From Spirochaetes bacterium GWB1_60_80 (GTDB lineage Bacteria > Spirochaetota > Spirochaetia > Treponematales > UBA12059): DNA of 64,000 bases. The notes under the pieces are model-generated. The model did not search any database, was not told the DNA's origin, and worked only from the letters and a program-made list of their open reading frames with translations. The stretch lies in NCBI GenBank assembly GCA_001829185.1, contig MIAR01000023.1:1-64000 (forward strand), in the 5' to 3' direction. Below are positions 32,647 through 42,524 of the stretch, piece by piece (the stretch's first letter is position 1; each line of letters begins with the position of its first letter). Made by a program: the position numbers and the translations under genes.

Positions 32647-34099
32647 AATGCTGCAGCGGCCGGATACGGCCTTCGTGGCCAAGGCGGGGCAAGCCTCCTT
32701 GCATGGTACCAGCCTGTCCTTTAACCGCGTCGTTACCGACTCCCGCGCCGCGGGAGCCGATTGCCTCTTTGTCTGCCTGTCCGGCGAGCGGGTAGATGGC
32801 CATGATTTCCTGCCTCCAGCCCGGGCGGCCGGTTGCCGGGCTTTCCTGGTGGCCGAGGCCTGGTTCCGCCGGCACGGCGGTGGTTTCAGCGCCGACGACG
32901 CCGTGGTGGTGGCAACCGATACCTTGGCCTGCCTGCAAAGCGCGGCCAAGGCCTGGCGGCTCTTGTGCCAGACCGCGGCGACAGCCAGCGGACACGGCCT
33001 GCTCAAGGTCGGCATCACCGGGTCGTCCGGCAAGACCACCGTCAAGGAAATGGTGGCGGCTATCCTGCTGGACTGGAAGCCCGGCGTCAAGAATCCGGGA
33101 AATCTCAACTCCGATATCGGCCTGGCGGCGTCGTTGTTCCTGCTGCGTCCGGAACATCAGGTGGCCATCTTCGAGATGGGCATCAACCGGCCGGGCGAGA
33201 TGGATTTGCTGGCCGGCTTGTTCGAGCCGGATTGCGCGCTGATCACTAATATCGGCAGCGCCCATATCGGCGTCCTGGGCGGCAGCCGACAGGCCATCGC
33301 CGCCGCCAAGAAACGGATCTGCGCTTATTTTACGGGCAGCCAGCTTTTGCTGGTGCACGAGGAAGACGATTTCCGCGAATACCTGATGCGCGACGTGGCC
33401 GGGCGGGTAGCCTGCTTCGGCCCGCGCTCGCTGGCCGGCTTCTCCGGCGCCACTAGTCTGGGGCTAGCCGGCTGGGAGCTGCAGTATAACGGCTCGACCA
33501 TCCGCCTGCAGCTGCCGGGCGCCCATAACCTGCTGAACGCCCTGGCCGCCATCGGCCTGGCGGCCGCCTGCCAAGCGCCTGAGGCGTCGATCCGGCGCGG
33601 CCTGGAGAGCGTGTCCGCGCTGTCCGGCCGCTCGGAGGTGCTGCAAGCCGCCGGCCTGACCATCGTCAACGACTGCTACAATGCCAACACCGATAGTATG
33701 GGCCGGGCCATGGCCCTGTGCGACGAAGTACCCTGTCAGGGTCGGCGCCTCTATGTGCTGGGGGCCATGAAGGAGCTCGGCGACTTCTCTACCGAGGCCC
33801 ACCACCAGCTCGGCCAGGCCGCCGCCCGCTCGGCCGCGGCCTGCGTGGCTTTTTTCGGCGCCGAGACGGCCGATGCCTGGCAGGCCGCCTTGGCCACCGA
33901 GGCTGCGGATCTGTCCGAGGGCCGGCTGGCGGCGGCTGGCCGCAAGTCATACATCTATACCGCCGATTTTGACGAGCTGTGCCAGCTGGTCAGGGCCGAG
34001 CTGGCTCCCGGTGATCTGGTGCTGATTAAAGGTAGTCGCTCGATGGCACTGGAACGGCTAGCCGCAGCCTTGACGCAGGAGGTAGCCCGTGTTCCTTGA
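32639..34099 (+). CDS. murF: UDP-MurNAc-tripeptide-D-Ala-D-Ala ligase
   Basis: Adds D-Ala-D-Ala to the UDP-MurNAc tripeptide. 486 residues. N-terminal VVTDSRAAGADCLFVCLSGERVDGHDF, ATP loop GITGSSGKTTVKEMVAAIL, NPGNLNSDIGLAASL, EMGINRPGEM and VNDCYNANTDSM are diagnostic of MurF. GAGGA (32626-32630) fits ATG 32639 better than ATG 32630; it overlaps ftsL by 8 nt. murE, murD, murG and murC, often in dcw clusters, are absent from this one. Confidence 0.95.
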   Translation: MAEMLQRPDTAFVAKAGQASLHGTSLSFNRVVTDSRAAGADCLFVCLSGERVDGHDFLPPARAAGCRAFLVAEAWFRRHGGGFSADDAVVVATDTLACLQSAAKAWRLLCQTAATASGHGLLKVGITGSSGKTTVKEMVAAILLDWKPGVKNPGNLNSDIGLAASLFLLRPEHQVAIFEMGINRPGEMDLLAGLFEPDCALITNIGSAHIGVLGGSRQAIAAAKKRICAYFTGSQLLLVHEEDDFREYLMRDVAGRVACFGPRSLAGFSGATSLGLAGWELQYNGSTIRLQLPGAHNLLNALAAIGLAAACQAPEASIRRGLESVSALSGRSEVLQAAGLTIVNDCYNANTDSMGRAMALCDEVPCQGRRLYVLGAMKELGDFSTEAHHQLGQAAARSAAACVAFFGAETADAWQAALATEAADLSEGRLAAAGRKSYIYTADFDELCQLVRAELAPGDLVLIKGSRSMALERLAAALTQEVARVP

Positions 34100-35171
34100 A
34101 TGGATTTACCCGCTGGTGCGGTTCTTCACGCCGCTCAATGTCTTCCGTTACCTCACCTTCCGGTCGGCCTACGCCGCCGTTACCGCCTTGCTGCTGGCCT
34201 TTCTGCTTGGCCCAAAAGTTATTGAAAAGTTGCGTGCCATCAAATTCGGCCAGTCGGTCCGGCTGGACGGGCCGCAGAGCCATCTGGTCAAGAGCGGCAC
34301 GCCGACCATGGGCGGGGTGCTTATCCTGCTGTCGGTTTCCGCCGCCGTCTTGCTGTGGGTTGACCTGACCACCATCTACAGCTGGGTCTGCCTCGGCTCG
34401 TTGCTCGGCTTCGGCGTCATCGGCTTCATGGATGATTACCTGAAAATCAAGAAGAAGAACTCGGACGGCCTGTCGGCCAAGGCCAAGCTGGCGCTCCAGT
34501 TCCTGGTGGCCGCTACAGCGGTACTGATACTTTACCTGGCGCGCACGCCCGATACCACCATGCTGTACTTGCCTTTCTTCAAGAACGCGGTGGTAGACCT
34601 GGGTTTTTTTTGGGTGCCGATCGCCATCGTCTATGTCGTGGCCTGGTCTAACGCGGTTAACCTGACCGACGGCCTGGATGGCTTGGCTACCGGCCTGGTC
34701 ATTATGGCCGTCATCGCCTTTTCGCTCATCACCTATCTGTCCGGCCGGGCCGACTGGTCCGAGTATCTGGGCATCCCATTCATCCGCGGCACGGGCGAAT
34801 TGACCGTCTTCACCATGGCCCTGATGGGGGCCTGCGTCGGCTTCCTGTGGTTCAACGCCCACCCGGCCGAGGTCTTCATGGGCGACGTCGGCTCGCTTGG
34901 CCTGGGCGGGGTGTTGGCCGTATTGGCCTTGATCGTCAAGAAGGAAGTGCTGCTGTTTATCGTCGGCGGCGTCTTCGTCCTGGAAGAGGCTTCGGTCATC
35001 ATTCAAGTAATTTATTTTAAACTCACTAAAGGGAGACGGGTGTTCAAGATGGCCCCGCTCCACCATCACTTCGAACTCGTCGGTTGGAAGGAAACCAAAG
35101 TCGTCGCCCGCTTCTGGATACTGGGCGGCCTCTTTGCGTTAATCGCCCTTTCCACCCTCAAGATACAATAG
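34089..35171 (+). CDS. mraY: Phospho-MurNAc-pentapeptide transferase
   Basis: Makes lipid I at the inner membrane. 360 residues, about ten helices. PTMGGVLIL, GFMDDYLKI (the catalytic Asp pair), NAVNLTDGLDGLA, WFNAHPAEVFMGDVGSL and MAPLHHHFELVGWKE are all intact. Start GTG 34089, preceded by CAGGAGGTAG, overlapping the murF stop by 11 nt. Confidence 0.97.
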   Translation: MFLEWIYPLVRFFTPLNVFRYLTFRSAYAAVTALLLAFLLGPKVIEKLRAIKFGQSVRLDGPQSHLVKSGTPTMGGVLILLSVSAAVLLWVDLTTIYSWVCLGSLLGFGVIGFMDDYLKIKKKNSDGLSAKAKLALQFLVAATAVLILYLARTPDTTMLYLPFFKNAVVDLGFFWVPIAIVYVVAWSNAVNLTDGLDGLATGLVIMAVIAFSLITYLSGRADWSEYLGIPFIRGTGELTVFTMALMGACVGFLWFNAHPAEVFMGDVGSLGLGGVLAVLALIVKKEVLLFIVGGVFVLEEASVIIQVIYFKLTKGRRVFKMAPLHHHFELVGWKETKVVARFWILGGLFALIALSTLKIQ

Positions 35172-35182
35172 GAAGGCTCAGG

Positions 35183-36358
35183 ATGTCAGCAGCGGCCTTC
35201 GCCATGGAAAAACCGGTAGACAGAACTCGAAATGATTATGTGCTCTTAGTCTGCCTGCTCTTGCTGGCCGGCTTGGGGCTCGTGAACCTGTATTCGGCCT
35301 CTTACGGTTATGCCGTGGCCATCGGCAAGGAGCCGGGCTATTTCGCCTTCCGCCAGGCCTTCATATTCTTGCCTCCGGCCTTGTTGGCCTTCCTGGCCGG
35401 CACCTTTGTCAAATTCGACACCGTCCGGCGCCTGATCGGGCCGGCCATGCTGCTGGCCATCCTGCTGCTGGCCCTGCCGTTGGTGCCGGGCATCGGCATT
35501 ACCAAGAACGGCGCCTCGCGCTGGTTCGGCGTCGGACGCTTCATGTTCCAGCCTTCGGAGCTTTTCAAGCCGCTGCTGGTGCTCTACCTGGCCCACATCC
35601 TGGGCAAGAAGAGCGACCGCCTGTCCGACTTGGTCAATTCGGTGCTGCCGCCCCTGATCATCGCCGCCGCCGGTATCGGCCTGGTCCTGCTCCAAAACGA
35701 CTTTTCCACGGCCATCGTGCTGACGCTCATCGCCGTGGTCATGTTTTGGGTGGCCGAGGTTCCGGTCGTGTTTTTCACTGCCTTGGCTTCCATTGGCATT
35801 CCCCTATTCGCCTTAATGGTGCTGACCAGCGACTATCGCCTCAAGCGGGTGCTTGGCTTCCTCGTGCCGTCGTTCGACCCGGCCGACATTTCCTACCAGG
35901 TTAATGGTTCATTACGGGCCATCCGCTCCGGTGGCCTGTGGGGGAAGGGTTTTGGGCAGGGCGTGCTTAAGCTGCGCAATATTCCCGAGGTCCAGTCCGA
36001 CTTTGTTTTTGCTGCCTGGGTGGAGGAAACTGGCCTCCTTGGCATGCTGTTGTTCGTGGCCTTGTGGGCGGTTTTTCTGGTTCGGGTCTTTGCGGCCGTT
36101 TTCCGGGTATCGGACCACTATGCCGCCCTGGTTCTTTTGGGTATGGGTTCCTACCTTGGTTTACAGACGCTTCTCAATATCGCGGTGGTGTCCGGCGTGG
36201 TGCCGGCTACCGGCATTCCGCTGCCCTTCTTCTCGGCCGGTGGTTCTTCCCTCCTATCGGTAGCCATCGCCAGCGGCTGCATCAACCAGGCGGTGCGCCT
36301 GAGCCGCGGTCAAGCCATAACGGCGGCTAGTGCCGATCGCGTGGTCAACTATGTCTGA
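35183..36358 (+). CDS. ftsW: SEDS glycosyltransferase FtsW
   Basis: 391 residues, about ten helices. It polymerises septal peptidoglycan with a class B PBP. GASRWFGVGRFMFQPSELFKPLLVLYLA and, near the end, VVSGVVPATGIPLPFFSAGGSSLL are the SEDS signatures; the Asp in LLQNDFSTAIV lies in the conserved loop. GGAAGG (35171-35176) fits ATG 35183. RodA is the alternative name, but the place in the dcw cluster favours FtsW. Confidence 0.93.
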   Translation: MSAAAFAMEKPVDRTRNDYVLLVCLLLLAGLGLVNLYSASYGYAVAIGKEPGYFAFRQAFIFLPPALLAFLAGTFVKFDTVRRLIGPAMLLAILLLALPLVPGIGITKNGASRWFGVGRFMFQPSELFKPLLVLYLAHILGKKSDRLSDLVNSVLPPLIIAAAGIGLVLLQNDFSTAIVLTLIAVVMFWVAEVPVVFFTALASIGIPLFALMVLTSDYRLKRVLGFLVPSFDPADISYQVNGSLRAIRSGGLWGKGFGQGVLKLRNIPEVQSDFVFAAWVEETGLLGMLLFVALWAVFLVRVFAAVFRVSDHYAALVLLGMGSYLGLQTLLNIAVVSGVVPATGIPLPFFSAGGSSLLSVAIASGCINQAVRLSRGQAITAASADRVVNYV

Positions 36359-37202
36359 AATCGTCTGGACCGAACATCCTTTCCGCGCCAAACCGCTGGC
36401 CTTGAGCGACGGCGCCGAGGCGCGGCCGTCCCGGTGGCTGCGCTCGGCCAAGTGGCTGTTGGCTGGACTGACCATCCTGATGTTGGCCGTACTGTTCGCC
36501 GTTTTGATCTTCCTGCCGGCCACCGGCATCGAAGTAGTGGAGGTGACCGGCAATGCGCGTTTGGAGGCTGGCGAGATACTGGCCTGGAACGTCATGCCGC
36601 TGGAGGCCAATTGGTTCTCGGTGGATCTGGCGGCCATCGCGGCCGGCTTGCTGCGCAATCCGCGCCTGGCCACCGCCACGGTCGACAAGCTGTTTCCCGA
36701 CCGGCTGGTGGTCGCGGTCACCGAGCGTCAGCCGGTGGCCTTGATCCACGTCCGCGACGCCGACAACAGGCTGCGGCCGCAATGCGTCGACGCCGCCGGC
36801 GTGGTCTTCGCGCCGCTGGCCGACTGGGAGGACGCCGCCGCGATGCCCATCCTGTCAGGCCTCGAGCTGCGCAACCTGCAGTATGGCATGTCGCTGGGGC
36901 CGCGCTTCGGGCCGCTGCTCCAGTCGGTCGACCGCCTGCGCCGCGAGCAGCCGCTGCTGCTGGCCGCCATCTCCGAGTTGCGGGTCGTCGACCTGCACGA
37001 GGCCGGCCTGGAGCTCTTGCTGTATCCGCTGCACTATCCGGTGCCGGTGCGCATCCGCCCCATCCTGGATGCCGAGTTGGTTAAATCGATACTGCTGGTG
37101 CTGGACGTGGTGTCCGGCCGCGGCCTGATCCCCACGATACAAGAACTCGATTTCAGAACCGATACCTATGTGTATCGCATCAAGGAGGCCGTTTCTGAGT
37201 GA
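36351..37202 (+). CDS. ftsQ: Divisome protein FtsQ/DivIB
   Basis: 283 residues: basic cytosolic N-terminus, one membrane helix (about 38-58), then a POTRA domain (GIEVVEVTGNARLEAGEIL...DKLFPDRLVVAVTERQPVALI) and the FtsQ beta domain. It links the FtsL/FtsB complex. ATG 36351 overlaps the ftsW stop by 8 nt; GTG 36330 is an alternative with no better ribosome site. The last codons contain the ribosome site of ftsA. Confidence 0.85.
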   Translation: MSEIVWTEHPFRAKPLALSDGAEARPSRWLRSAKWLLAGLTILMLAVLFAVLIFLPATGIEVVEVTGNARLEAGEILAWNVMPLEANWFSVDLAAIAAGLLRNPRLATATVDKLFPDRLVVAVTERQPVALIHVRDADNRLRPQCVDAAGVVFAPLADWEDAAAMPILSGLELRNLQYGMSLGPRFGPLLQSVDRLRREQPLLLAAISELRVVDLHEAGLELLLYPLHYPVPVRIRPILDAELVKSILLVLDVVSGRGLIPTIQELDFRTDTYVYRIKEAVSE

Positions 37203-38448
37203 CACTATCATAGTCGGGCTCGACATCGGCACGGCCAAGACCTGCGCCGTGATCGGCGAATACAACGATGCCGGCGTGCTGGAAATTACCGGCGTCGGCA
37301 CGGTGCCCAGCACCGGGCTGCGCAAGGGCGTCGTCGTCAATATCGAGGCCACGCTCCAGGCCGTCGCCAAGGCCATCGAGGCCGCCGAGCTGATGTCCGG
37401 CCGCGAGGTTAAGGAATGTTTTGTCGGCGTGGCCGGGGCCAATATCGAGGGCATCAACTCGCGCGGCGTGGTGGCCGTCACCGGCAAGAACCGCGAGATA
37501 TCGCGCGAGGACATGACGCGGGTCATCGAGGCCGCCCGCGCCGTCGTCATCCCGATGGACCGCGAGGTGCTGCACGTCATTCCGCAGAGCTACATCGTCG
37601 ACGACCAGAAAGGCATCCGCAACCCGCTGGACATGATCGGCGTGCGGCTGGAGGCCGAGGTGCATATCATTACCGGCTCCATCACCACGGCCCAGAACCT
37701 GATCCGCTGCGTCAACCGGGCGGGCTTCAAGGCCTCGGGCCTTATATTGCAGAGCCTGGCCGCGGCCCGGGCGGTGCTTAACAACGACGAGAAGGAACTC
37801 GGCTGCCTATTGGTCGACTTGGGCGGCGGCACCACCGACGTGCTGATGTACGCCGACGGCGCGCCGTATTACACCACCGTGATCGGCGCCGGCGGCGCCC
37901 AGGTGACCAACGACCTGTCCATCATCCTGAACGTGCCGATGGAAGCGGCCGAGCGCCTGAAGAAGGATAGCGGCATCTGCTTCCTGCCCCACGTCGACCC
38001 GGAAGAGCGGGTGATAGTGCCGGGCGTCGGCGGGCGCGCGCCGCGCGAGATACCGCGGCTGGAAATGGCCAGCGTCATCCAATCGCGCATGGAAGAACTG
38101 TTCATGATGGTCAAGGAGCGCGTCGAGAGCATGGGCTACTGGCGCCACGTCAAGGGAGGCGTCATCCTGACAGGCGGCGGCTCCCAGATGCAAGGCGCCG
38201 CCGACCTGGCCTACAAGGTGTTCGGCGTGCCGGTACGCGTCGGCTCGCCGGCATCAACGGGCGGCCTGATCGAGGAATACCGCAACCCGGTCTACTCCAC
38301 CGCCGTCGGCTTGGTCCAGATCGGCGCCGAGCGCTTAATAGCCCTGGAGGGCGACGAGCCGACGCGCAAACCCGACAAGAAGGGCAAGAAAGCCAAGAAC
38401 GGCGGCGTCGGCCGCAAGATCAGCGATTGGTTCAAGGAATTTTTCTAG
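37195..38448 (+). CDS. ftsA: Actin-like divisome protein FtsA (CTG start)
   Basis: 417 residues, anchoring FtsZ to the membrane. IIVGLDIGTAKTCAVIGEY (phosphate 1), CLLVDLGGGTTDVLMY (phosphate 2) and GVILTGGGSQMQG (adenosine) are actin-fold motifs; GRKISDWFKEFF is the amphipathic membrane-targeting helix. AAGGAGG (37182-37188) lies exactly 6 nt before CTG 37195, which gives the family-like N-terminus MSDTIIVGLDIGT. The only other in-frame start is ATG 37168, which precedes that ribosome site. The start overlaps the ftsQ stop by 8 nt. Confidence 0.93.
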   Translation: MSDTIIVGLDIGTAKTCAVIGEYNDAGVLEITGVGTVPSTGLRKGVVVNIEATLQAVAKAIEAAELMSGREVKECFVGVAGANIEGINSRGVVAVTGKNREISREDMTRVIEAARAVVIPMDREVLHVIPQSYIVDDQKGIRNPLDMIGVRLEAEVHIITGSITTAQNLIRCVNRAGFKASGLILQSLAAARAVLNNDEKELGCLLVDLGGGTTDVLMYADGAPYYTTVIGAGGAQVTNDLSIILNVPMEAAERLKKDSGICFLPHVDPEERVIVPGVGGRAPREIPRLEMASVIQSRMEELFMMVKERVESMGYWRHVKGGVILTGGGSQMQGAADLAYKVFGVPVRVGSPASTGGLIEEYRNPVYSTAVGLVQIGAERLIALEGDEPTRKPDKKGKKAKNGGVGRKISDWFKEFF

Positions 38449-38512
38449 GTAAATCTCACAGACGACGGTCGGGGAACCGCCGTTTTAAGGTCTGTTTTTC
38501 GGGAGGGGAGAC

Positions 38513-39820
38513 ATGACAATCAGATTCGTGGACGATAGGGATTCGACGGCCCAGGCGGCTGTCCAGGACTCAAGTACCCAGCTGCCGGCGGACAAGGTTA
38601 GGCCCTTCGCCAGGCTGGGCGGCGATATCCGCCAGTCATCGTTCCCGCAGCCAGAGGCGATGTACCCGCTCGACGGTTTCGACGCGCCCAGCCCGACCTG
38701 CATCAAGGTGATCGGCGCCGGCGGCGGCGGCTCCAATGCCGTCAACCGCATGATCGACGCCGGGCTGCGCAACGTCGAGTTCATCGTTGCCAACACCGAC
38801 AAACAGGCGCTGGTCCGGTCCAAGGCGCCGGTGCGCCTGGCGCTCGGCGCCAAGGTCACCAACGGCCTGGGCGCCGGCGGCCGGCCGGAGGTCGGCGAGA
38901 AGGCCGCCCTCGAGGACCGCGCCATGATCGCCGACGCCCTGCGCGGCGCCGACATGGTGTTCGTGACGGCCGGCATGGGCGGCGGCACCGGCACTGGCTC
39001 CGCCCCGGTCATCGCCGCGGTGGCGCGCGAACTGGGCGCCCTGACGGTGGCCGTGGTCACCAAGCCCTTCGGCTTTGAGGGCAAGGTCAAGATGCGCCTG
39101 GCCGAGGAAGGCATCGAGCGCCTGCGCCAGTCGGTCGACACGCTGATCATCATCCCCAACCAGCACCTGCTCAAGATCGTCGAGAAGCGGACGCCCATCC
39201 GCGAGGCCTTTACCCTGGCCGACGACGTGCTGCGCCAGGGCGTGCAGGGCATCTCCGACCTGATCACCATCCCCGGCGAGATCAATATCGATTTCGCCGA
39301 CGTGCGCACCGTCATGCTGGAGCAAGGCGACGCTATTATGGGCGTCGGCTTGGCCAAGGGCGACAACCGCGCCGTCGAGGCCGCCGAGAAAGCGGTCTGC
39401 AATCCGTTGCTGGAAGACGCCAGGATAGACGGCGCCCGCAACATCCTCATCAATGTCTGCGGCGGCGACAACTTCACGCTCAGCGAGTATGAAGAAATAA
39501 TCACTATCATTACCGAAAAGGCCGACAAGGAGGCCATGATCATTTCCGGCCTGGTCAGCAACCCGGCTTATACCGACGAGGTGTCGGTGACGGTGGTGGC
39601 CACCGGTTTCATGCGCTCCATCAATTCGGCCGTCCCCGCCCCGGCGGCGGTCAAGGAAGCCGGCCACAAGCCGGACGATTACATCTCCAGCGACGAATGG
39701 AAGAATTTAGTCGATCCGCGCGGCAAGGCCTACTTGCTGGGCCGCAACGACAGCGACGACCTGGACGTGCCGACCATCCTGCGCGAGCGCAAGTCCGTTT
39801 TTGACCGCAGCGAGGCGTGA
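38513..39820 (+). CDS. ftsZ: Cell division GTPase FtsZ
   Basis: 435 residues; tubulin-like ring protein. [21 protein letters not shown] begins at residue 64, [13 protein letters not shown] (about 155-167) is the tubulin signature, and the C-terminal peptide [10 protein letters not shown] (418-427) binds FtsA. The first ~60 residues are an extra Gln/Ser/Asp-rich extension not found in E. coli or Bacillus. GGGAGGGGA precedes ATG 38513. A 64-nt gap separates it from ftsA. Confidence 0.97.
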   Translation: MTIRFVDDRDSTAQAAVQDSSTQLPADKVRPFARLGGDIRQSSFPQPEAMYPLDGFDAPSPTCIKVIGAGGGGSNAVNRMIDAGLRNVEFIVANTDKQALVRSKAPVRLALGAKVTNGLGAGGRPEVGEKAALEDRAMIADALRGADMVFVTAGMGGGTGTGSAPVIAAVARELGALTVAVVTKPFGFEGKVKMRLAEEGIERLRQSVDTLIIIPNQHLLKIVEKRTPIREAFTLADDVLRQGVQGISDLITIPGEINIDFADVRTVMLEQGDAIMGVGLAKGDNRAVEAAEKAVCNPLLEDARIDGARNILINVCGGDNFTLSEYEEIITIITEKADKEAMIISGLVSNPAYTDEVSVTVVATGFMRSINSAVPAPAAVKEAGHKPDDYISSDEWKNLVDPRGKAYLLGRNDSDDLDVPTILRERKSVFDRSEA

Positions 39821-39822
39821 GC

Positions 39823-40722
39823 ATGCCTGTTTCTCCCTGGCTGGAGCGGTACAGCGCCTGGCTCCTGGCGGCGCGGCGTCTGTCTCCCCTGACGCTCGAC
39901 GTCTACCTGCGCGAGACCAGGCTGCTCCATGCCTGGCTGCGGGAGCGGTCCTTGGCGGTGGAGACCTTGACCAGCGTCGACCTTTTGTCCTATCTGGTGG
40001 CTCGGCGCAGCCAGGGCCTGAGCGCCCGCACCATTGCCCGGGTGGTCTCCAGCCTGCGTAATTTCTTCAAGTTCCTGCGCGTCGAAGGCCTGCGGGCCGA
40101 CGACCCAGGCGAGCTCCTGGAGTCGCCCAAGCAGCCGCGGTCCCTGCCCGACGTCTACAAGGCGGAGGAAGTGGAGCGTATTTTGCAAGCCATCGACCTT
40201 TCGACCGCTGGCGGCTTGCGCGACCGGGCCTTGTTCGAGCTGATTTATTCCTGCGGCCTGCGCATCTCGGAGGCGGCCAGCCTGACCTTCGAGATGCTGT
40301 TCATGAACGAGCGCATGCTGCGCATCACCGGCAAGCGCCAGAAGGAGCGCATCGTGCCCTTCGGCGAGGAAGCGGCCAACTGGCTGCAGCGCTATCTGCA
40401 GGAGGCCCGGCCGCAGCTGGCCGGACCGGCGGCCGAGGCGGTGCGGCGGACCGGCCGCGTTTTTTTGAACCGGGTGGGCAAGGGTATCACCCGCAAGGGC
40501 ATCTGGAAACGCTTCTCCGAGCTGCGCCTGACCAGCGGCGTCTCGGGCAAGGTGCACGGCCTGCGCCATTCGTTCGCCACGCACTTGTTGGCCGGCGGCG
40601 CCGACTTGCGCACCGTCCAGGAGTTGCTCGGACACGCCGACATCACCACCACCCAGATCTACACGCACGTCGACGCCGAGCAGCTGCACGCCGCCCACGA
40701 TGCCTATTTCCCGGAAAGGTGA
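39823..40722 (+). CDS. xerD: Tyrosine recombinase XerD/XerC type (copy 1)
   Basis: 299 residues. N-terminal SAM-like domain, then catalytic domain: Arg in [11 protein letters not shown], Lys in [36 protein letters not shown] with the nucleophilic Tyr. Family role: resolution of chromosome dimers at dif. GAGG (39812-39815) fits ATG 39823 better than the overlapping GTG 39817. A second Xer gene lies 4 kb downstream, so this pair may be the heterotetramer partners; which is XerC and which XerD is not certain. Confidence 0.85.
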   Translation: MPVSPWLERYSAWLLAARRLSPLTLDVYLRETRLLHAWLRERSLAVETLTSVDLLSYLVARRSQGLSARTIARVVSSLRNFFKFLRVEGLRADDPGELLESPKQPRSLPDVYKAEEVERILQAIDLSTAGGLRDRALFELIYSCGLRISEAASLTFEMLFMNERMLRITGKRQKERIVPFGEEAANWLQRYLQEARPQLAGPAAEAVRRTGRVFLNRVGKGITRKGIWKRFSELRLTSGVSGKVHGLRHSFATHLLAGGADLRTVQELLGHADITTTQIYTHVDAEQLHAAHDAYFPER

Positions 40723-40777
40723 GGCCGATGTGCAGGCGAAGGCCAGACCCGGCCCGTACCGGGCAGCGGAGGACAGT

Positions 40778-41536
40778 ATGATTCATGGAAACGTCGCGAT
40801 CGGCCGGCCTTTACCGACCGCCATTTTGCTCCTGGCTAGCCTCGTCAGCCTGGCGGCCTGCAATAGCGAGCGCGAGAATTTCATCCTGCGGGCTTTTGAT
40901 CGCGAAGCCCGCCTGGCGGCCGGAACGTCCCCGTCCACGATGGAAGAACTGCGGCTGGCCATGGCCGAGTCGGAAAGCGCCGTTAACGCCACCGTGGCGG
41001 CCAATGACCAGCTGGCCTCTTATTGGCGCCTGCTGTCGCACCGTTACATCGAGGCCGCCATGTACGGCGAAGCCTACGACGCGGCGCTGAAGGCCTTGCA
41101 CTTCTATCCTGACAACTCCGGACTGTACAATATCGCCGGCATGTCGGCCGCTTGGCTGGCCAAGGTAGCCGACGTCGACGCCCGCCAGGTACAACCCAGC
41201 GCCGCCGGCCTGTTAGCCGCCGCCGAGCGGGCCTTCCTGACCGCCATCGAACTGGACGACCGGGCCACCCGCTCGATGTATGCCCTGGCGGTACTCTACA
41301 GCTTTGAGCTGGACCGGCCGGAAGAGGCGCTGGTCTGGCTGGAGCGTTACATGACCATCATCACCGAGAATATCGATGCCTTGTTCTTGTATGCCCGCAC
41401 CCTCTACGTGCTCGGCCGACCGGAAGAAGCCATCACGGTCTACGACCGGATCATTGACCTGACCCGGGTTGACGAGAAGCGCGACCAGGCTAGAACCAAC
41501 AAGCAACAGATACTGGACGAGCTCTATGCCGACTAG
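40778..41536 (+). CDS. TPR lipoprotein
   Basis: 252 residues. Signal peptide ending LVSLAA-Cys28, then helical TPR units (YWRLLSHRYIEAAMYGEAYDAALKAL; ATRSMYALAVLYSFELDRPEEALVWLERYM; IDALFLYARTLYVLGRPEEAITVYDRII). GGAGG (40768-40772) lies before ATG 40778. It overlaps dprA by 11 nt. It may be an outer-membrane assembly or envelope scaffold factor; no specific function is evident. Confidence 0.82.
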   Translation: MIHGNVAIGRPLPTAILLLASLVSLAACNSERENFILRAFDREARLAAGTSPSTMEELRLAMAESESAVNATVAANDQLASYWRLLSHRYIEAAMYGEAYDAALKALHFYPDNSGLYNIAGMSAAWLAKVADVDARQVQPSAAGLLAAAERAFLTAIELDDRATRSMYALAVLYSFELDRPEEALVWLERYMTIITENIDALFLYARTLYVLGRPEEAITVYDRIIDLTRVDEKRDQARTNKQQILDELYAD

Positions 41537-42488
41537 CCTGCGTTCCGTGAAGGCCTTGCTGCTGGCCCGGATGGCCTGCCTCAGTAACCTAGACCGCATC
41601 GCGCTCGACGACCTGGTGGCCGACGCCGGCGAGCTGCGCGCCCTGTCCCGCGCCCGCCTCGAGGAATTGTGCGGCCGGCGCTTCCGTTCCGCCGCCTGGG
41701 AGCCGGAACTGTGGTGGCATCAGGCCGAGGCCGATGGCCAGACCCTGCGCCAGCTATCGATTGCCTTCGTCAGCTGGTTTGATCCGGCTTATCCGGCGCT
41801 GTTACGCGAGACGTCCCGGCCGCCCTTCCTGCTCTACGTCCGCGGCCGCCTGCCGCTCCAGGATCGGTCGGCCTTGGCCATGGTCGGTACGCGCTTCCCG
41901 ACGGGGACCGGCCTGGAGCTGGCCCGCCGTTTGGCCGAAGACGCCGCCGCCGCCGGCGTGATGGTGGTGTCGGGTCTGGCGCGCGGCATCGACGCGGCGG
42001 CTCACGGCGGCGCCCTGGCCGGCGGGGCCGTCGCCGGCGGCGCGCCGACCGTGGCCGTCCTGGGCTGCGGCATCGACCAGGTCTATCCGCCGGCCAACCG
42101 CTCGCTGGCCGCCCGCATCGTCAATGCCGGCGGCGGCCTGGTTTCGGAATATCCGCCCGGGACCAATCCGGCGCGCTGGACTTTCCCGGAACGAAACCGC
42201 ATAATCGCCGGCCTGGCCCGCGCCACCTTGGTGGTGGAAGCGCCGGAAGGCTCCGGCGCCCTGATAACGGCCGATTTCGCCCTTGAGGAAGGGCGCGATG
42301 TCTTTGTGGCCGCGGCCTGCCTGCACAGCAGCCGGGGCAAGGGAGCGCTGGCCCTGGCCGGTGACGGCGCCCGGCCGATCGACAGCTTCGCCGACATAGC
42401 CGACGACTGGCTGGCCGGTGGCGCGCTGGCCGAGCCTGGCGTGGCTTACCCGAGCTCCAGGCCGGCTCGGTCGCCGGAATTCGCGTGA
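41526..42488 (+). CDS. dprA: DNA-processing protein DprA/Smf
   Basis: 320 residues. The Rossmann-like DprA core: ALAMVGTRFPTGTGLELARRLAEDAAAAG, VVSGLARGIDAAAHGGAL, TVAVLGCGIDQVYPPANR, ISEYPPG-like LVSEYPPGTNPARWTFPERNRIIAGLA and GSGALITADFALEEGRDVF. Loads RecA on incoming single-stranded DNA in competent bacteria; conserved also in non-competent ones. ATG 41526 overlaps the TPR lipoprotein gene. Confidence 0.94.
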   Translation: MPTSLRSVKALLLARMACLSNLDRIALDDLVADAGELRALSRARLEELCGRRFRSAAWEPELWWHQAEADGQTLRQLSIAFVSWFDPAYPALLRETSRPPFLLYVRGRLPLQDRSALAMVGTRFPTGTGLELARRLAEDAAAAGVMVVSGLARGIDAAAHGGALAGGAVAGGAPTVAVLGCGIDQVYPPANRSLAARIVNAGGGLVSEYPPGTNPARWTFPERNRIIAGLARATLVVEAPEGSGALITADFALEEGRDVFVAAACLHSSRGKGALALAGDGARPIDSFADIADDWLAGGALAEPGVAYPSSRPARSPEFA

Positions 42489-42524
42489 CGGACACGCAGA
42501 CTATGAACATCAGGAGTGAACAGC

